Assembly: GCA_963663945.1 (NCBI GenBank)
Contig: OY760687.1
Location: 3,875,807 to 3,939,806 of the forward strand
DNA: 64,000 nt
Direction of reading: 5' to 3'
From: Bin87 sp963663945
Lineage (GTDB): Bacteria > Chloroflexota > Dehalococcoidia > Lucifugimonadales > UBA3495
Shown here: positions 44,976-53,965 of the stretch, one piece after another
Numbering within the stretch: position 1 is the stretch's first letter
How the letters are laid out: every line of letters starts with the position of its first letter
The notes under the pieces: generated by a model
Told to the model about the DNA's origin: nothing
What the model saw: the letters and a program-made list of their open reading frames with translations, nothing else
Database searches by the model: none
Translations under genes and position numbers: made by a program

Positions 44976-47458
44976 TTAGCGCGTTCCCTGGCGGTTGGAA
45001 CTTGCGAGCGCTGGCCGATCATCCGCCGGATCGGATTTTGCCATGCGGTAGCCGATGCCGTGCTCGGTGAAGATGTACGTGGGCTTCCGGGCGTTGTCTC
45101 CCAACTTTTGACGAAGGGACTTGATGTAGGAGCGCAAGAGTTGGGACTCCCCGGTGTATTCCGATCCCCAAACCCGGTGCAGCAACATGTCCTGCGTCAA
45201 AACCCTGCCGGCGCCGGCAGTGAGTTCGGCCATCAGTTTGTACTCCGTGGCCGTGAGTTGTACCGGTTGCCCGGCTACGCTAACGGTGCGATCACTGAGG
45301 TTGATTCGCACGTCGGCCAATTGATATGTGCTGTCGCTCGTGATGCCTTCGGCGCTATTCATCAGGCGCAGGGTCGCCCTTACCCGGGCGATCAGTTCGG
45401 AAGGCGAAAACGGCTTTACCATATAGCCGTCCGCGCCCATTTCGAAGGCGCGCACGACGTAATCCTCGTCGTCCCGGTCGCACAGCACGATGGCCGGGAG
45501 GTTCAGGGAACTCCCAGCGCCCCGCAACGTGCGGAAGGCTTGCTCTTCTCTGCCCGCGATATCCAGGATGATCAGCTTCGGTCGGCCCGACAGCGCGAGT
45601 TCCGAGACCTCGTCCAGTTCGGATGTCGTTACCGCGACGTAGCCGGCGTCGACCAGCACTTCTCGAACCGAGCGCAACAATCTGGGGTCTTCGACAGAGA
45701 CAAGGACCTCAATCTTCTCCATCGGAGCCGGCAATGGCTCCCCGGCAATCTCGGTCATGTCGGGGGCGTGAATTTCAGGTTCGGGCACATCCTCCACCGA
45801 TGGGAGGGTGAAGGTCAGGGTCAGGCGGCCCAACTCCTCATCGATATCCGACCTGATCCGTCCTCCGTGGGCCTCGACAACTCCACGACAGAAAGCCATT
45901 GCCAGCCCCTCGCCGTCGGAGTGCAATTCAATCGCTGCCATGAAGGCATGGTCAGCCGTTCTGAAAAATTGAGGATCATCGGTCACATTGCTCGGCAGAT
46001 GGGTTCGGCCAAGCGGCGCAGATGAGCCTTCAGCGGAGACCGAGATCGCGACGTGGATGTCGTCCATGGCGGCAGACACTACGACCGGAGACGATTCGCC
46101 GGAGTGTTTTGCCGCCTGGCGCAGGAGGTTGTGCAGCACGTCGCTGATGCGCTGTTCGTCCGCCAACGCCGCCGTCAGTCCGTCCGAGATTTTCGATTGG
46201 ATCGTGATGGCCGCGTGTTCGCTCAGGTACTCTGCGCAGGACCGCTCGATCAATCTGGCCACGTCGGTTGGTGCGGCGACTACGGGTAATGTTCCCGTCT
46301 CAATTTGAGACAGTTCAATCAGGCTGTTGATCTGGCTGCGCATCAGATCCGATTGCTGGTCGATGATACGCACCAACTGAAATTGCTCGGTGCGGGACAT
46401 CGGCTCATCGATGCTGCGGAGAGCCGCGGCGGAACCCTTGATACTGATCAATGGCGTCCGCAACTCCGCACTCACCATCTCCAGGAATTCAGCCCGCCGC
46501 AGTTCCTGGCCCTGCAGAGGCGTCAGGTCCTGCCCTATGGTGAGGACCGACACGATTTCCCCTGATCCCGAGAAAATGGGTTGGCAATGTATCAAGGAAG
46601 TAAGGGTCGTGCCGTCCGGCCGATGGGTCACGAGCTCCTCGGCGACTACAGTCTCGCCGTTTAGCACCGCCCTGGTGCCTGGTAGTTCCGCGAAAGCGAG
46701 TTCTCTCCCGTCGGGTCTGGTGGTTTTCACATAAGAGTAGAAGTTTGCGAGCTCTTCGTCGGAAAGACCCAACCCCCCGATCATTCGGCGGCCTTCCTGG
46801 TTCATGTAGGTGATCGTGCCGAATCGCACGTCGAAAACCGACACGGCGACAGGACAGTTGTCCAACATGGCCTCAAAATTGAGACTCTCGTCGCGCGTCT
46901 CGTCGTGCCGTTGGGAGTTGAGGATGAGCGTGGCGGCCTGGGCGGCGAATATCGCCGCTATGGCCTCGTCCTCTGCGGTAAACTCCTGCTCATTCTGCTT
47001 CTCCGCGAGGTAAAGGCTGCCGACGAGTTCGTCGCGGGCAAAGATTGGCGCCGCGAGCAGGGTCTTTGGGGTCTGGTGAACTGCTGCTGAGGCCGCAAAA
47101 TCGGGGTGCGTTGCCAAGTCCGCCAGCCTGGTCGGACCTTGTTGCTCTTTCAGATAGTCCGGCAAACCCGAAATCCGGACCAACCCGCTTATAAGTTCGC
47201 GCTCTTCGTCCGTCGTGGCTGTGACGTAGTTTTCGCTGATCCCCCCTGGCTATCGAGAGCCACAAGCGCGCCGAACCGGGCGCCGGTGAGGTTTCAAGCG
47301 CTGTTGACAACCGCCTGGAGGACGGCGTCGGTGTCGAGGTTTTCGGAGATGCTGATGCTTGCTTCGCTCAGTCGGTAAAGGCGGTTCTTCAGGGCTTCAT
47401 TTTCCTGGCGTAGCGTTTCGGCCTCGGCAATTGCCACATCGGCTGGTGACAGGCTCAT
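44976..47458 (-). CDS. GAF-PAS-pseudokinase-receiver-wHTH regulator with in-frame UGA and a frameshift (paralogue 2)
   Basis: Tandem paralogue of the previous gene and upstream of it by 98 bp. It has the same GAGGA start site and an in-frame TGA at 47294-47296, again codon 55, in VVNSA-UGA-NLTGARFGAL. About 50 nt later a run of six G (complement of 47241-47246) shifts the frame; one more G would restore D-S-Q-G-G-I-S-E-N-Y-V in register with paralogue 1. So either a real frameshift or a sequence error is present. With one G added it would be 827 aa. The HisKA box reads FLEMVSAELRTPL, His replaced by Ala. The receiver has LIILDIAGREE and the winged helix is complete. Confidence 0.75.
47268..47283 (-). 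promoter_or_regulatory. SECIS-like hairpin of GAF regulator 2
   Basis: Starting 10 nt after the UGA: GCGCC-CGGUUC-GGCGC, a perfect 5-bp stem with the same loop and position as in paralogue 1. Compared with paralogue 1 a G-U pair is replaced by G-C, so pairing is kept. Confidence 0.6.
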
Positions 47459-47893
47459 AGTCGTCCTCGCGAATCGGTTGGAATGTGTGACCAACGGCCC
47501 AACTGCCGCGCCATATCGCGTGATCGGCCTGCATTTGGCACGAACGGACTGCCAGAAAACGGTTCGATAACTGGTAGCGCCGGCGTGCCGTCAGAGTCGG
47601 CACCCGTCAGGCTGGGGTAGGAGGGTGAGTAATGCTACCAATTGTGTGAGCGAAAAATGAACACCCCAAAGACACTTCAACCGGTATCCTCACAATGTTT
47701 TCACAAATGAGCTAACCTGGATTCACAAATTACTCACAAATATCCGAATGCCACGCCAATCTGGCGGCGCTACGTGGAGATACGCAGCCGGGCCCGGCGA
47801 CCTTTTGGATCGTGCTGATCCCACCACCCGCGCTGAAGTACGGCCTGGAGAGGCCGCGGGTCAGGGGTTGCCGCCGGCGGGAAACGCTCCGCG
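47459..47893. other. Intergenic region upstream of the GAF regulator pair
   Basis: A 435-bp gap between the transporter and GAF regulator 2. Its right half is AT-rich and carries the TCACAA array. The rest shows no gene, RNA or hairpin of note. It should contain the promoter of the regulator pair. Confidence 0.45.
47688..47742. promoter_or_regulatory. 11-bp-periodic TCACAA direct repeats (likely OmpR/PhoB-type operator)
   Basis: TCACAA occurs at 47690, 47701, 47723 and 47734, steps of 11, 22 and 11 bp. Four of five successive 11-bp units match, in an AT-rich stretch 230 bp upstream of GAF regulator 2. Winged-helix PhoB-type proteins bind such arrays, and the flanking regulators carry that domain. 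Confidence 0.6.
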
Positions 47894-49192
47894 CTACGCG
47901 GCGGGTCTGAGGTTCGCGGGCAGGTGGGTTTCCCAGTCGGGGATCTGCCTCACCTTGGGCGAGGGCAGGAACCAGGACTGGATGAGCGCCAAGGTGCTGA
48001 ACCCAAGGGACATGAGCAACGGCGCCAGGTAGGTTCCCGTCACGTCCCACAATAATCCGGCGGTCACTGGCGCCAGTCCCATGCCGAGGCCGCTGCCCAG
48101 GCTTTGCCAGCCGTAAATGCTGCCCTGGGGGACGTTGCCGTAATACTGGCGATTTGCGATTGGGAACGTGGGCACCTCGGTACTCTGGCCGATGCCGAAA
48201 AGTATGCCGAACAGGTAATACGCCCAAAGGTCGTTGAAAAAGAGGATGAGCAGCAGCGGGAAGACCTGAAGGGCCATGCCCACGACCCAGACCAACCTGC
48301 AGCCCAACTGTTCCGCGACGACGGGCACGGCGCCACGGACGACCACGCCGACGGTCTGCTGGGCGGCAAGCACTCCGACGGCCGCTTCCAGGGACAGGCC
48401 CCGGTCCACGGCAATGGCCACGATCAATACGTTGATGATTTGGTGGCCCATGCATCCCCAGTAGTGGATGCCGATGAGGTTCCAGAAGGTGGTCGTGCGC
48501 CTGGCCCGCTGGATGAATACCTTCGCCCTTACCTTGGTGGCCTCGTCCCTTCTGGGCCTTTGGATGGGTTCATCGCCAAGATCGCCGAAGGGGCGCAGGC
48601 CGATGTCCGCTGGCCCATTGTAGAAGAACTTGACCAACACCAGCAGCAGCGCGCCGCCGGCTATGCCCGGGAGCCAGAAGATCCACAGAATTCCCAACTC
48701 GTTGAAAGCCGCGCTGATCAGGAACAGGAACGCGACCACCCCGACCCCCTGGAACGACCAGACGACCCCCATGGCGACTCCCAGGCGCCGCCTGAACCAC
48801 AGGGTGATGCCGGACACCGGCAACACGGTGAAAATGGTCGAGGCGACGCCGAGGATCACGCCGAAGAAGAGGTAGAACTGCCACAGGCTGTTCATGATGC
48901 CGGTCAGCAGCATCCCGATGATGAACAGCACGGCGCCAACGAGCAGGAACCAGCGCACGCCGTAGCGGTCGCCAAGCCAGCCCACGTAGGGGCTCGCGAG
49001 CCCGAAGATTATCCACTGCAGGCTGAACGCGAGGCTGATGGCGCCGTAGCTCCAGCCGAATCCCGCAGCCGGGTCGCTGAGGTGGGGTACCAGGGCGGCG
49101 GCCGCGAACCGCACCGAAGAGGTGATGAACCCCATCATCGCGGCAATCGCCACGATGAACCACGCGTAATGAATCCGGTTTGTCAGTTGCAT
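47894..49192 (-). CDS. Major facilitator superfamily transporter
   Basis: A 432-aa membrane protein with about 12 hydrophobic segments. Segment 1 starts IHYAWFIVAIAAMMGF, and the MFS motif between helices 2 and 3 is PYVGWLGDRYGVRW. A cytoplasmic loop (residues about 200-225, rich in Arg/Asp) divides the two halves. It resembles monocarboxylate/oxalate-formate antiporter-like members, importing or exporting organic acids. The substrate is unknown, but the abundance of catabolic genes nearby suggests an organic anion. Confidence 0.9.
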   Translation of the reverse strand: MQLTNRIHYAWFIVAIAAMMGFITSSVRFAAAALVPHLSDPAAGFGWSYGAISLAFSLQWIIFGLASPYVGWLGDRYGVRWFLLVGAVLFIIGMLLTGIMNSLWQFYLFFGVILGVASTIFTVLPVSGITLWFRRRLGVAMGVVWSFQGVGVVAFLFLISAAFNELGILWIFWLPGIAGGALLLVLVKFFYNGPADIGLRPFGDLGDEPIQRPRRDEATKVRAKVFIQRARRTTTFWNLIGIHYWGCMGHQIINVLIVAIAVDRGLSLEAAVGVLAAQQTVGVVVRGAVPVVAEQLGCRLVWVVGMALQVFPLLLILFFNDLWAYYLFGILFGIGQSTEVPTFPIANRQYYGNVPQGSIYGWQSLGSGLGMGLAPVTAGLLWDVTGTYLAPLLMSLGFSTLALIQSWFLPSPKVRQIPDWETHLPANLRPAA

Positions 49193-49418
49193 CGATGCCG
49201 CAGGTCAGGGGGATGGGGCATTGTAACCGAAAGCGCTTCCGGATGCAGGGCAGGCGATTTCATCATTCTCTCGCCTCCTTCCACGACTGGGCGCAGAGTG
49301 CAGACGAGTTTTTCCCGAGAGCATATAATCCGGGTTAAATTACTCAGTATCCGGTGGCAGGTGGATAAATCTGTCGCTTTCGCGGAGCAACACGAGGTTT
49401 TCTCAGGAGGAATTCGTT

Positions 49419-49961
49419 ATGGGCATTCAGATCAAGCGCGTTGGTCACGTTGGGATCCTGGTATCCGACTTTGAACGGTCTTTCGAGTTTTACACCAAGG
49501 TGCTGGGCTGCAAGGTGACTTCCCGGCGGCGCCGGCCCGACGGGGCCGAGACGGCCTTCCTGCGGTTCGACGAGACCCACCATGATTTCGTCATCGCCAC
49601 TGCCCCCGAAGGCGTGGACGTTTCCGAGAACGTTCCCGGGCGGGCCCGGCTGGTGCAGCAGGTGGCCTTCGAGGTGGAAAACCGTGACGAGTTCATGAAG
49701 GCGCTGGCCCACATCCACACCCACGGCGCGGAGATTGTCAGCGGGCCGCTGACCCACGGCATCGAGGCCGGCGGGAACCTGGAGGGCAGCGGCAGCCGCT
49801 CCTTCTACTTCCTCGATCCGGACGGCAACCGGCTGGAGGTCTTCTGCGACGGCATGAAGGTTCCCAATGGGGAGCAGTTCCCCCGGGCAGAGTACGCCGA
49901 CGCCATCAGGGACTTCATGGAAAAGCAGGCCGCAAAGGCGACACCGGCCGCCGCCGACTGA
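49419..49961 (+). CDS. VOC-superfamily protein
   Basis: A 180-aa vicinal-oxygen-chelate protein. IKRVGHVGILVSDFERSFEF starts the fold with a metal-position His, VQQVAFEVEN continues, and SFYFLDPDGNRLEVFCDGM gives the Glu. The tail (EYADAIRDFMEKQAAKATPAAAD, quoted in part) is a helical extension. AGGAGG lies 9 nt upstream of the ATG. It stands alone, convergent with an NHL propeller across a strong hairpin. Dioxygenase or lyase activity is possible; the substrate is not identifiable. Confidence 0.88.
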   Translation: MGIQIKRVGHVGILVSDFERSFEFYTKVLGCKVTSRRRRPDGAETAFLRFDETHHDFVIATAPEGVDVSENVPGRARLVQQVAFEVENRDEFMKALAHIHTHGAEIVSGPLTHGIEAGGNLEGSGSRSFYFLDPDGNRLEVFCDGMKVPNGEQFPRAEYADAIRDFMEKQAAKATPAAAD

Positions 49962-50002
49962 ACTGCGCCAACCGGATGTCCCGGCAAGGCAGTTAATCGA
50001 AA

Positions 50003-50030
50003 CGACGGCGGGGAACATTCCCCGCCGTCG
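50003..50030. terminator. Perfect 13-bp hairpin between convergent genes
   Basis: CGACGGCGGGGAA and TTCCCCGCCGTCG flank a 2-nt centre, a perfect 13-bp inverted repeat placed between the stops of two convergent genes. It probably serves as a bidirectional transcript end, though it lacks U-runs. Confidence 0.65.
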
Positions 50031-50064
50031 TGGCCTGTCGGATCGACCGGCTGGCCGTTTCCAC

Positions 50065-50943
50065 CTACCCCTGGCGAACGAACTTGTCGATGCCCGTGCC
50101 GTCGCTGAGGCCGACGTAGATGTCGCCCCGGGAGTCGACCCAACTGCCGTGGCCGGGACCGCGACAGTCGAAGCGGGCCAGCACGTTTCCGGACGTGTCC
50201 AGCACGCTGACGCGGGCCGACGAGTCGTTGACGCTGCCCTCGCTGACCACCAGGTTGCCCTCGCTGTCCGCGGAGATGTCCATGGGCCGCTGGATGTCGT
50301 CCCAGATGGTGATGAACTCACCGTCGAGGCTGAAGAGCTGCATCCGGTGGTTTTCCCGGTCGCAGAGGAAGATCGTGTCGTTGTGGATCAGCAGGCTGTG
50401 GGGGAGGTGGAAGTGCCCGGCTTCGCTCTTCCCCGGCTCTCCCCATGACTGCTTGAGCTGACCGTCCCAGCTGAACCGGTGGACGCGGGCGTTTCGGTAC
50501 CCGTCGGCCACGTAAAGGTCACCCGACGGTGATGGGACCAGTTCCGCCGGATAGTTGAAGGGCCCTGCGGAGCGCGGGCAGAGGTCGCCCGGGTTCTCGC
50601 AGCCGGTGTCCGAGTGGACGCCGTGGCGACCCAGCATCTGGATTGGCTTGCCGTCGATGGTGTAGACGAGGCACACGGAGCTGTCCCGGTCGGTCAGGTA
50701 GACCGTGTCGTCCTCGATGTAGATGCCGTGGGCGAAGACGAAGGCGCCGTTGCCCCAGCTGTCCAGCAGGTTGCCGTCCCGGTCGAAGATGAGAATGGGC
50801 GGATCCTTGCGCTGGAAGGCGAACACCCGGTCCTGGGAGTCGGTGGCGATGGCGCTGACCATGGCGAAGGTATCGCCCGCTGGCAGCTTGGCCCAGTTTT
50901 CCACTGTTTCATAGGTGTACTTGCCGCTTCCTACGGTGGTCAT
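50065..50943 (-). CDS. NHL-repeat beta-propeller protein
   Basis: A 292-aa NHL propeller paralogous to the 41180 protein: AIATDSQDRVFAFQRKD, FVFAHGIYIEDDTVYLTDRD, YVADGYRNARVHRFSWDG, IFLCDRENHRMQLFSLDG and DISADSEGNLVVSEGS. It is cytoplasmic by lack of a signal. AAGGAGG lies 8 nt upstream of the ATG. The last blade may be incomplete, as it ends soon after YVGLSDGTGIDKFVRQG. It may bind or process a small ligand; the reaction is unknown. Confidence 0.85.
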   Translation of the reverse strand: MTTVGSGKYTYETVENWAKLPAGDTFAMVSAIATDSQDRVFAFQRKDPPILIFDRDGNLLDSWGNGAFVFAHGIYIEDDTVYLTDRDSSVCLVYTIDGKPIQMLGRHGVHSDTGCENPGDLCPRSAGPFNYPAELVPSPSGDLYVADGYRNARVHRFSWDGQLKQSWGEPGKSEAGHFHLPHSLLIHNDTIFLCDRENHRMQLFSLDGEFITIWDDIQRPMDISADSEGNLVVSEGSVNDSSARVSVLDTSGNVLARFDCRGPGHGSWVDSRGDIYVGLSDGTGIDKFVRQG

Positions 50944-51439
50944 GTTCTTGGCCTCCTTGTCTTGTGGATGCGTACTCGTTGGTTGACGTCGCTATTGTAA
51001 CGCGGGGAACCGCATATGTCGGGGCTGAGGTCGCACCGCTTCTAGGTGGAGGGCGACAGCCGATTGGATACTACTCGGGGACCGGTTACCGGGTTACGTG
51101 CATGTCCTTATCGAGCCATGCGGTCCCAATGGCGGGGACGGGCAATGAATATGGACCCCTAACCTCCGGTCTAGCGGGCGGCAGCAAGAACCGGCACGGC
51201 GCGGCCTTGCTGCCGAGTCCGTAATCGTCTCCATCCGCAAGGCGATCTTCCTCCAAACGGATAGAAGGCCAGTCGCCCGCGGATCCATGATCAGAGGGGT
51301 TCCGCCGAGCACAAGCGAGCAGGTGTGGCGGTTCTCAGAGCGACCAGCACGCCCGGCGCCCGCACCGAAAAGATGATGGGCCACCACGGGTGACCCATCA
51401 CGACATCGGAGTGCCCTCAGTGCGGAGGACGTGCGGTGG
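50944..51439. other. Intergenic, no gene seen
   Basis: A gap of about 500 bp between the NHL gene and the aminotransferase stop. No ORF with family resemblance, RNA gene or repeat was recognised. The promoter of the NHL gene should lie at its left end. Confidence 0.4.
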
Positions 51440-52819
51440 TTACGCCGCTCCCAGGTCCGAAGCCATCTGACCGATCACGTCGTCCATCGTGGACACGATC
51501 GTTTCGATCTCGCCGGGGGTGACGCACAGTGGAGGCATGATGTTCATGAGGTCTCCGCCGCGCAGGAAGAGGCCATTGTCGGCAAAACCCTGGGTCAACC
51601 GCGGGCCCAGGCCGGCGTCGGCCGGGAAGTGTTCCCGGGTCTCCCGGTCCTTCACCAGTTCCATGCCGCACATGAGGCCGAGGCCGCGCACGTTGCCGAC
51701 GATGGAATGCTTCGCCTTCAGCTCTTCGAGGCCGTCCAGAAGATATTTCCCCATCCGGGCGGAATTCTCCACCATCCCTTCGCGTTCCATGATCTCAAGG
51801 TTCTTCAGGGACGCTGCCGCGGCCACCGGATGGCCGCCGAAGGTGATCACATGCCGAAAGGCTGCCTTGGGCCCGCCCACGAAAGCGTCGGCGATGGGCT
51901 TGCGCAGGATGGTTCCTCCCATGGGGATGTATCCGCTGGTGATGCCCTTGGCCACGGTCATCATGTCCGGGACGATGTCCCAGTGATCGCAGCCGAACCA
52001 CTTGCCGGTGCGGCCAAAGCCGGTAATCACCTCGTCGGCTATCAGCAGGCAGCCGTACTTGTCGCAGACTTCCCGGAGGAGGGGCCAATAATTGTCCGGA
52101 GGCACCACCGCGCCCATGGGGCTGGAGATGGGTTCAGCGATGACGGCGGCCACGGTTTCGGGTCCCTGGAACTGGATGATGCTCTCGATTGCATCCACGC
52201 ACCGTTGACCGCATTCTTCCGGAGTTTCGCTCTTGAACTCGCAGCGGTAGAAGTTGGGCTGAGGCGCGTGGAAAGTGTTCGGCATCAGGGGCTCGTAGTC
52301 GTCCCTGGGGTAGAGAAAGTTGCCGCCCAGGGCCATGGCGCCCATGGTGGCGCCGTGGTAGGAGTCCTTGCGGCTGATGAACTTGGTGCGCTGCGGCTCG
52401 CCGATGCGCTTGAAATAGGCGCGGGACAGTTTCAGCGCGGTTTCCACGGACTCCGAACCGCCGCTGGTGAAAAAGCAGCGGGAAAGGTCGCCGGGCATCA
52501 TTGAGGCGATTTTGTCCGACAGCCTGATCGTGGGTTCGGTGGTGGTGCCCAGGGGCATGTAGGTGAGCTTGAGCATCTGCTCGTAGGCTGCGTCGGCGAT
52601 TTCCTTCTGGCCGTATCCGACGTTCTTCAGCCAAAGACCGGACATGGCGTCGATGTACGTGTTGCCCAGGGCGTCGGTAACCTGGCAACCCTTGCCCTCC
52701 ACGAAGATCTGGGGCTCTCCCTTTTCGGCCATGTCGCTGGGTTCTCTCAGGTACACCCAGAGGTTTTCGAGGGCGGTCCTTTGCAGGTCGTTGACCGCAG
52801 TTTCAGAATGGGTTGCCAT
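51440..52819 (-). CDS. Class III pyridoxal-phosphate aminotransferase
   Basis: A 459-aa omega-type aminotransferase. GNTYIDAMSGLWLKNVGYG is the N-terminal family signature, FFTSGGSESVETALK binds the phosphate, LLIADEVITGFGRTG carries the cofactor Asp, and TVAKGITSG has the PLP Lys. Class III members transfer amino groups from omega-amino acids or polyamines to pyruvate or glutamate-derived acceptors. The start is MATHSETAV with GGAGG 6 nt upstream. It is transcribed alone. A link to the copper amine oxidase (amine use) is possible but only thematic. Confidence 0.92.
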   Translation of the reverse strand: MATHSETAVNDLQRTALENLWVYLREPSDMAEKGEPQIFVEGKGCQVTDALGNTYIDAMSGLWLKNVGYGQKEIADAAYEQMLKLTYMPLGTTTEPTIRLSDKIASMMPGDLSRCFFTSGGSESVETALKLSRAYFKRIGEPQRTKFISRKDSYHGATMGAMALGGNFLYPRDDYEPLMPNTFHAPQPNFYRCEFKSETPEECGQRCVDAIESIIQFQGPETVAAVIAEPISSPMGAVVPPDNYWPLLREVCDKYGCLLIADEVITGFGRTGKWFGCDHWDIVPDMMTVAKGITSGYIPMGGTILRKPIADAFVGGPKAAFRHVITFGGHPVAAAASLKNLEIMEREGMVENSARMGKYLLDGLEELKAKHSIVGNVRGLGLMCGMELVKDRETREHFPADAGLGPRLTQGFADNGLFLRGGDLMNIMPPLCVTPGEIETIVSTMDDVIGQMASDLGAA

Positions 52820-53103
52820 GCTTTCCTCCGGATGCTGTTTTGAGTTCAAAATTTGGGACGCCTAACGGCGTATCAGTCTAACATTGGGCCGGGGCTGCCA
52901 CAAACGAAGGCTGTATCTGGACGGGCAGAACTGACGGCCTGCGGCGTTGTGCAGACCGTTAGCGACGCGCTGGGCCAGGAAGTTACGCTAATGACTTCCG
53001 TGATTATCCCGTCGCCCTGGGCGGGGCTGCCACGGCCCGCATGAGCCGGCGGTTCTCGGCCCCCGTTTGCCTGAGGATTCGCGCCGGCTCAGCCCGGGGA
53101 CGG

Positions 53104-53886
53104 CTATGCCCTCGGCCCGGCGTACCGGGCCATGAAACCCCTGATGGCATTGAAGTACTGCCGGATGTCCACGTACATCAGGTCGTTGTGGCCCGCGCCC
53201 GGTATGATCTCCAGGTGTTTGCGGTCAGTCCTGAGCTTGTTGAACATGTCCACCGCTTCGGACAACGGCGCCGATTCGTCCCATTGGCCATGGATCACCA
53301 GCGCGGGCAGGTCGATGGAATAGAACCTGGCCTGGTAGTCATCCTCCAGCGCCTGTACCACCTCCGGCGCCAGCCCCTGGGCAATCCGTCCCAGGTTGGG
53401 GCGGCCGCTCTCGATGATGACGCCGTTGATCCGGTCGGCGGCGGATATGGCAAGCTCCCCGGCGGAGTGACGACCCATGGAGCGGCCCATGACGTACAGC
53501 GGGCCGGTGAACCGAAGCGCCCGCATGGTCTCCTGCAGCCAGTCAAGCACCTCATGCGCGTCGGACAGTATGGCGTTGAAACTCGGCGACCCGCTGGACG
53601 CGCCGAAGCCCCGATAGTCCGCGACGAAGAAGTTTGCGCCGATTTCGTTGTAGTGCGGCGCTATATCGTCATATCGGGCGACGTTCTCGCCGCCGCCGTA
53701 GAAAAACAGCACGGTGGGGTTCTCACGCCCCACCGCGAAAAAACGGCACGAGAGAGTGGTCCCGTCGGCCAGGGGAATCCCGTAGTCCACCGCTCCTGGC
53801 GGCGTATCGGTCCAACCGCGCAAGGGATGAAAGGATCGGGCCGACGTCTCGGGGTTGTCCAGCACGGAGTAATCAACGGCAGTCAT
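53104..53886 (-). CDS. Alpha/beta hydrolase
   Basis: A 260-aa serine hydrolase. The oxyanion region is VLFFYGGGENVARYDD, YRGFGASSGSPS follows, the nucleophile elbow is MGRSMGRHSA, the acid is in HGQWDESAP and the catalytic His is in IPGAGHNDLMY. It resembles acyl-peptide or carboxylesterase-type hydrolases of the Abhydrolase/BEM46 group. No signal peptide. GGGAGA precedes the ATG. It stands between the aminotransferase and the carboxymuconolactone decarboxylase-like gene, without tight spacing. Confidence 0.9.
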   Translation of the reverse strand: MTAVDYSVLDNPETSARSFHPLRGWTDTPPGAVDYGIPLADGTTLSCRFFAVGRENPTVLFFYGGGENVARYDDIAPHYNEIGANFFVADYRGFGASSGSPSFNAILSDAHEVLDWLQETMRALRFTGPLYVMGRSMGRHSAGELAISAADRINGVIIESGRPNLGRIAQGLAPEVVQALEDDYQARFYSIDLPALVIHGQWDESAPLSEAVDMFNKLRTDRKHLEIIPGAGHNDLMYVDIRQYFNAIRGFMARYAGPRA

Positions 53887-53965
53887 GGCGTTCTCCCGGC
53901 GGCGGTGTGCCGCATTGTAGGGTTGTGCAGGCCAACGAGGCGGCGTCTACTGGGCCGTGGTTCGC

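Noticed and set aside
48104..49474. A long plus-strand frame opposite the MFS transporter
   Set aside because: The composition is Asp/Gln/Pro-rich noise from the complement of a hydrophobic protein; the transporter is clear on the other strand.
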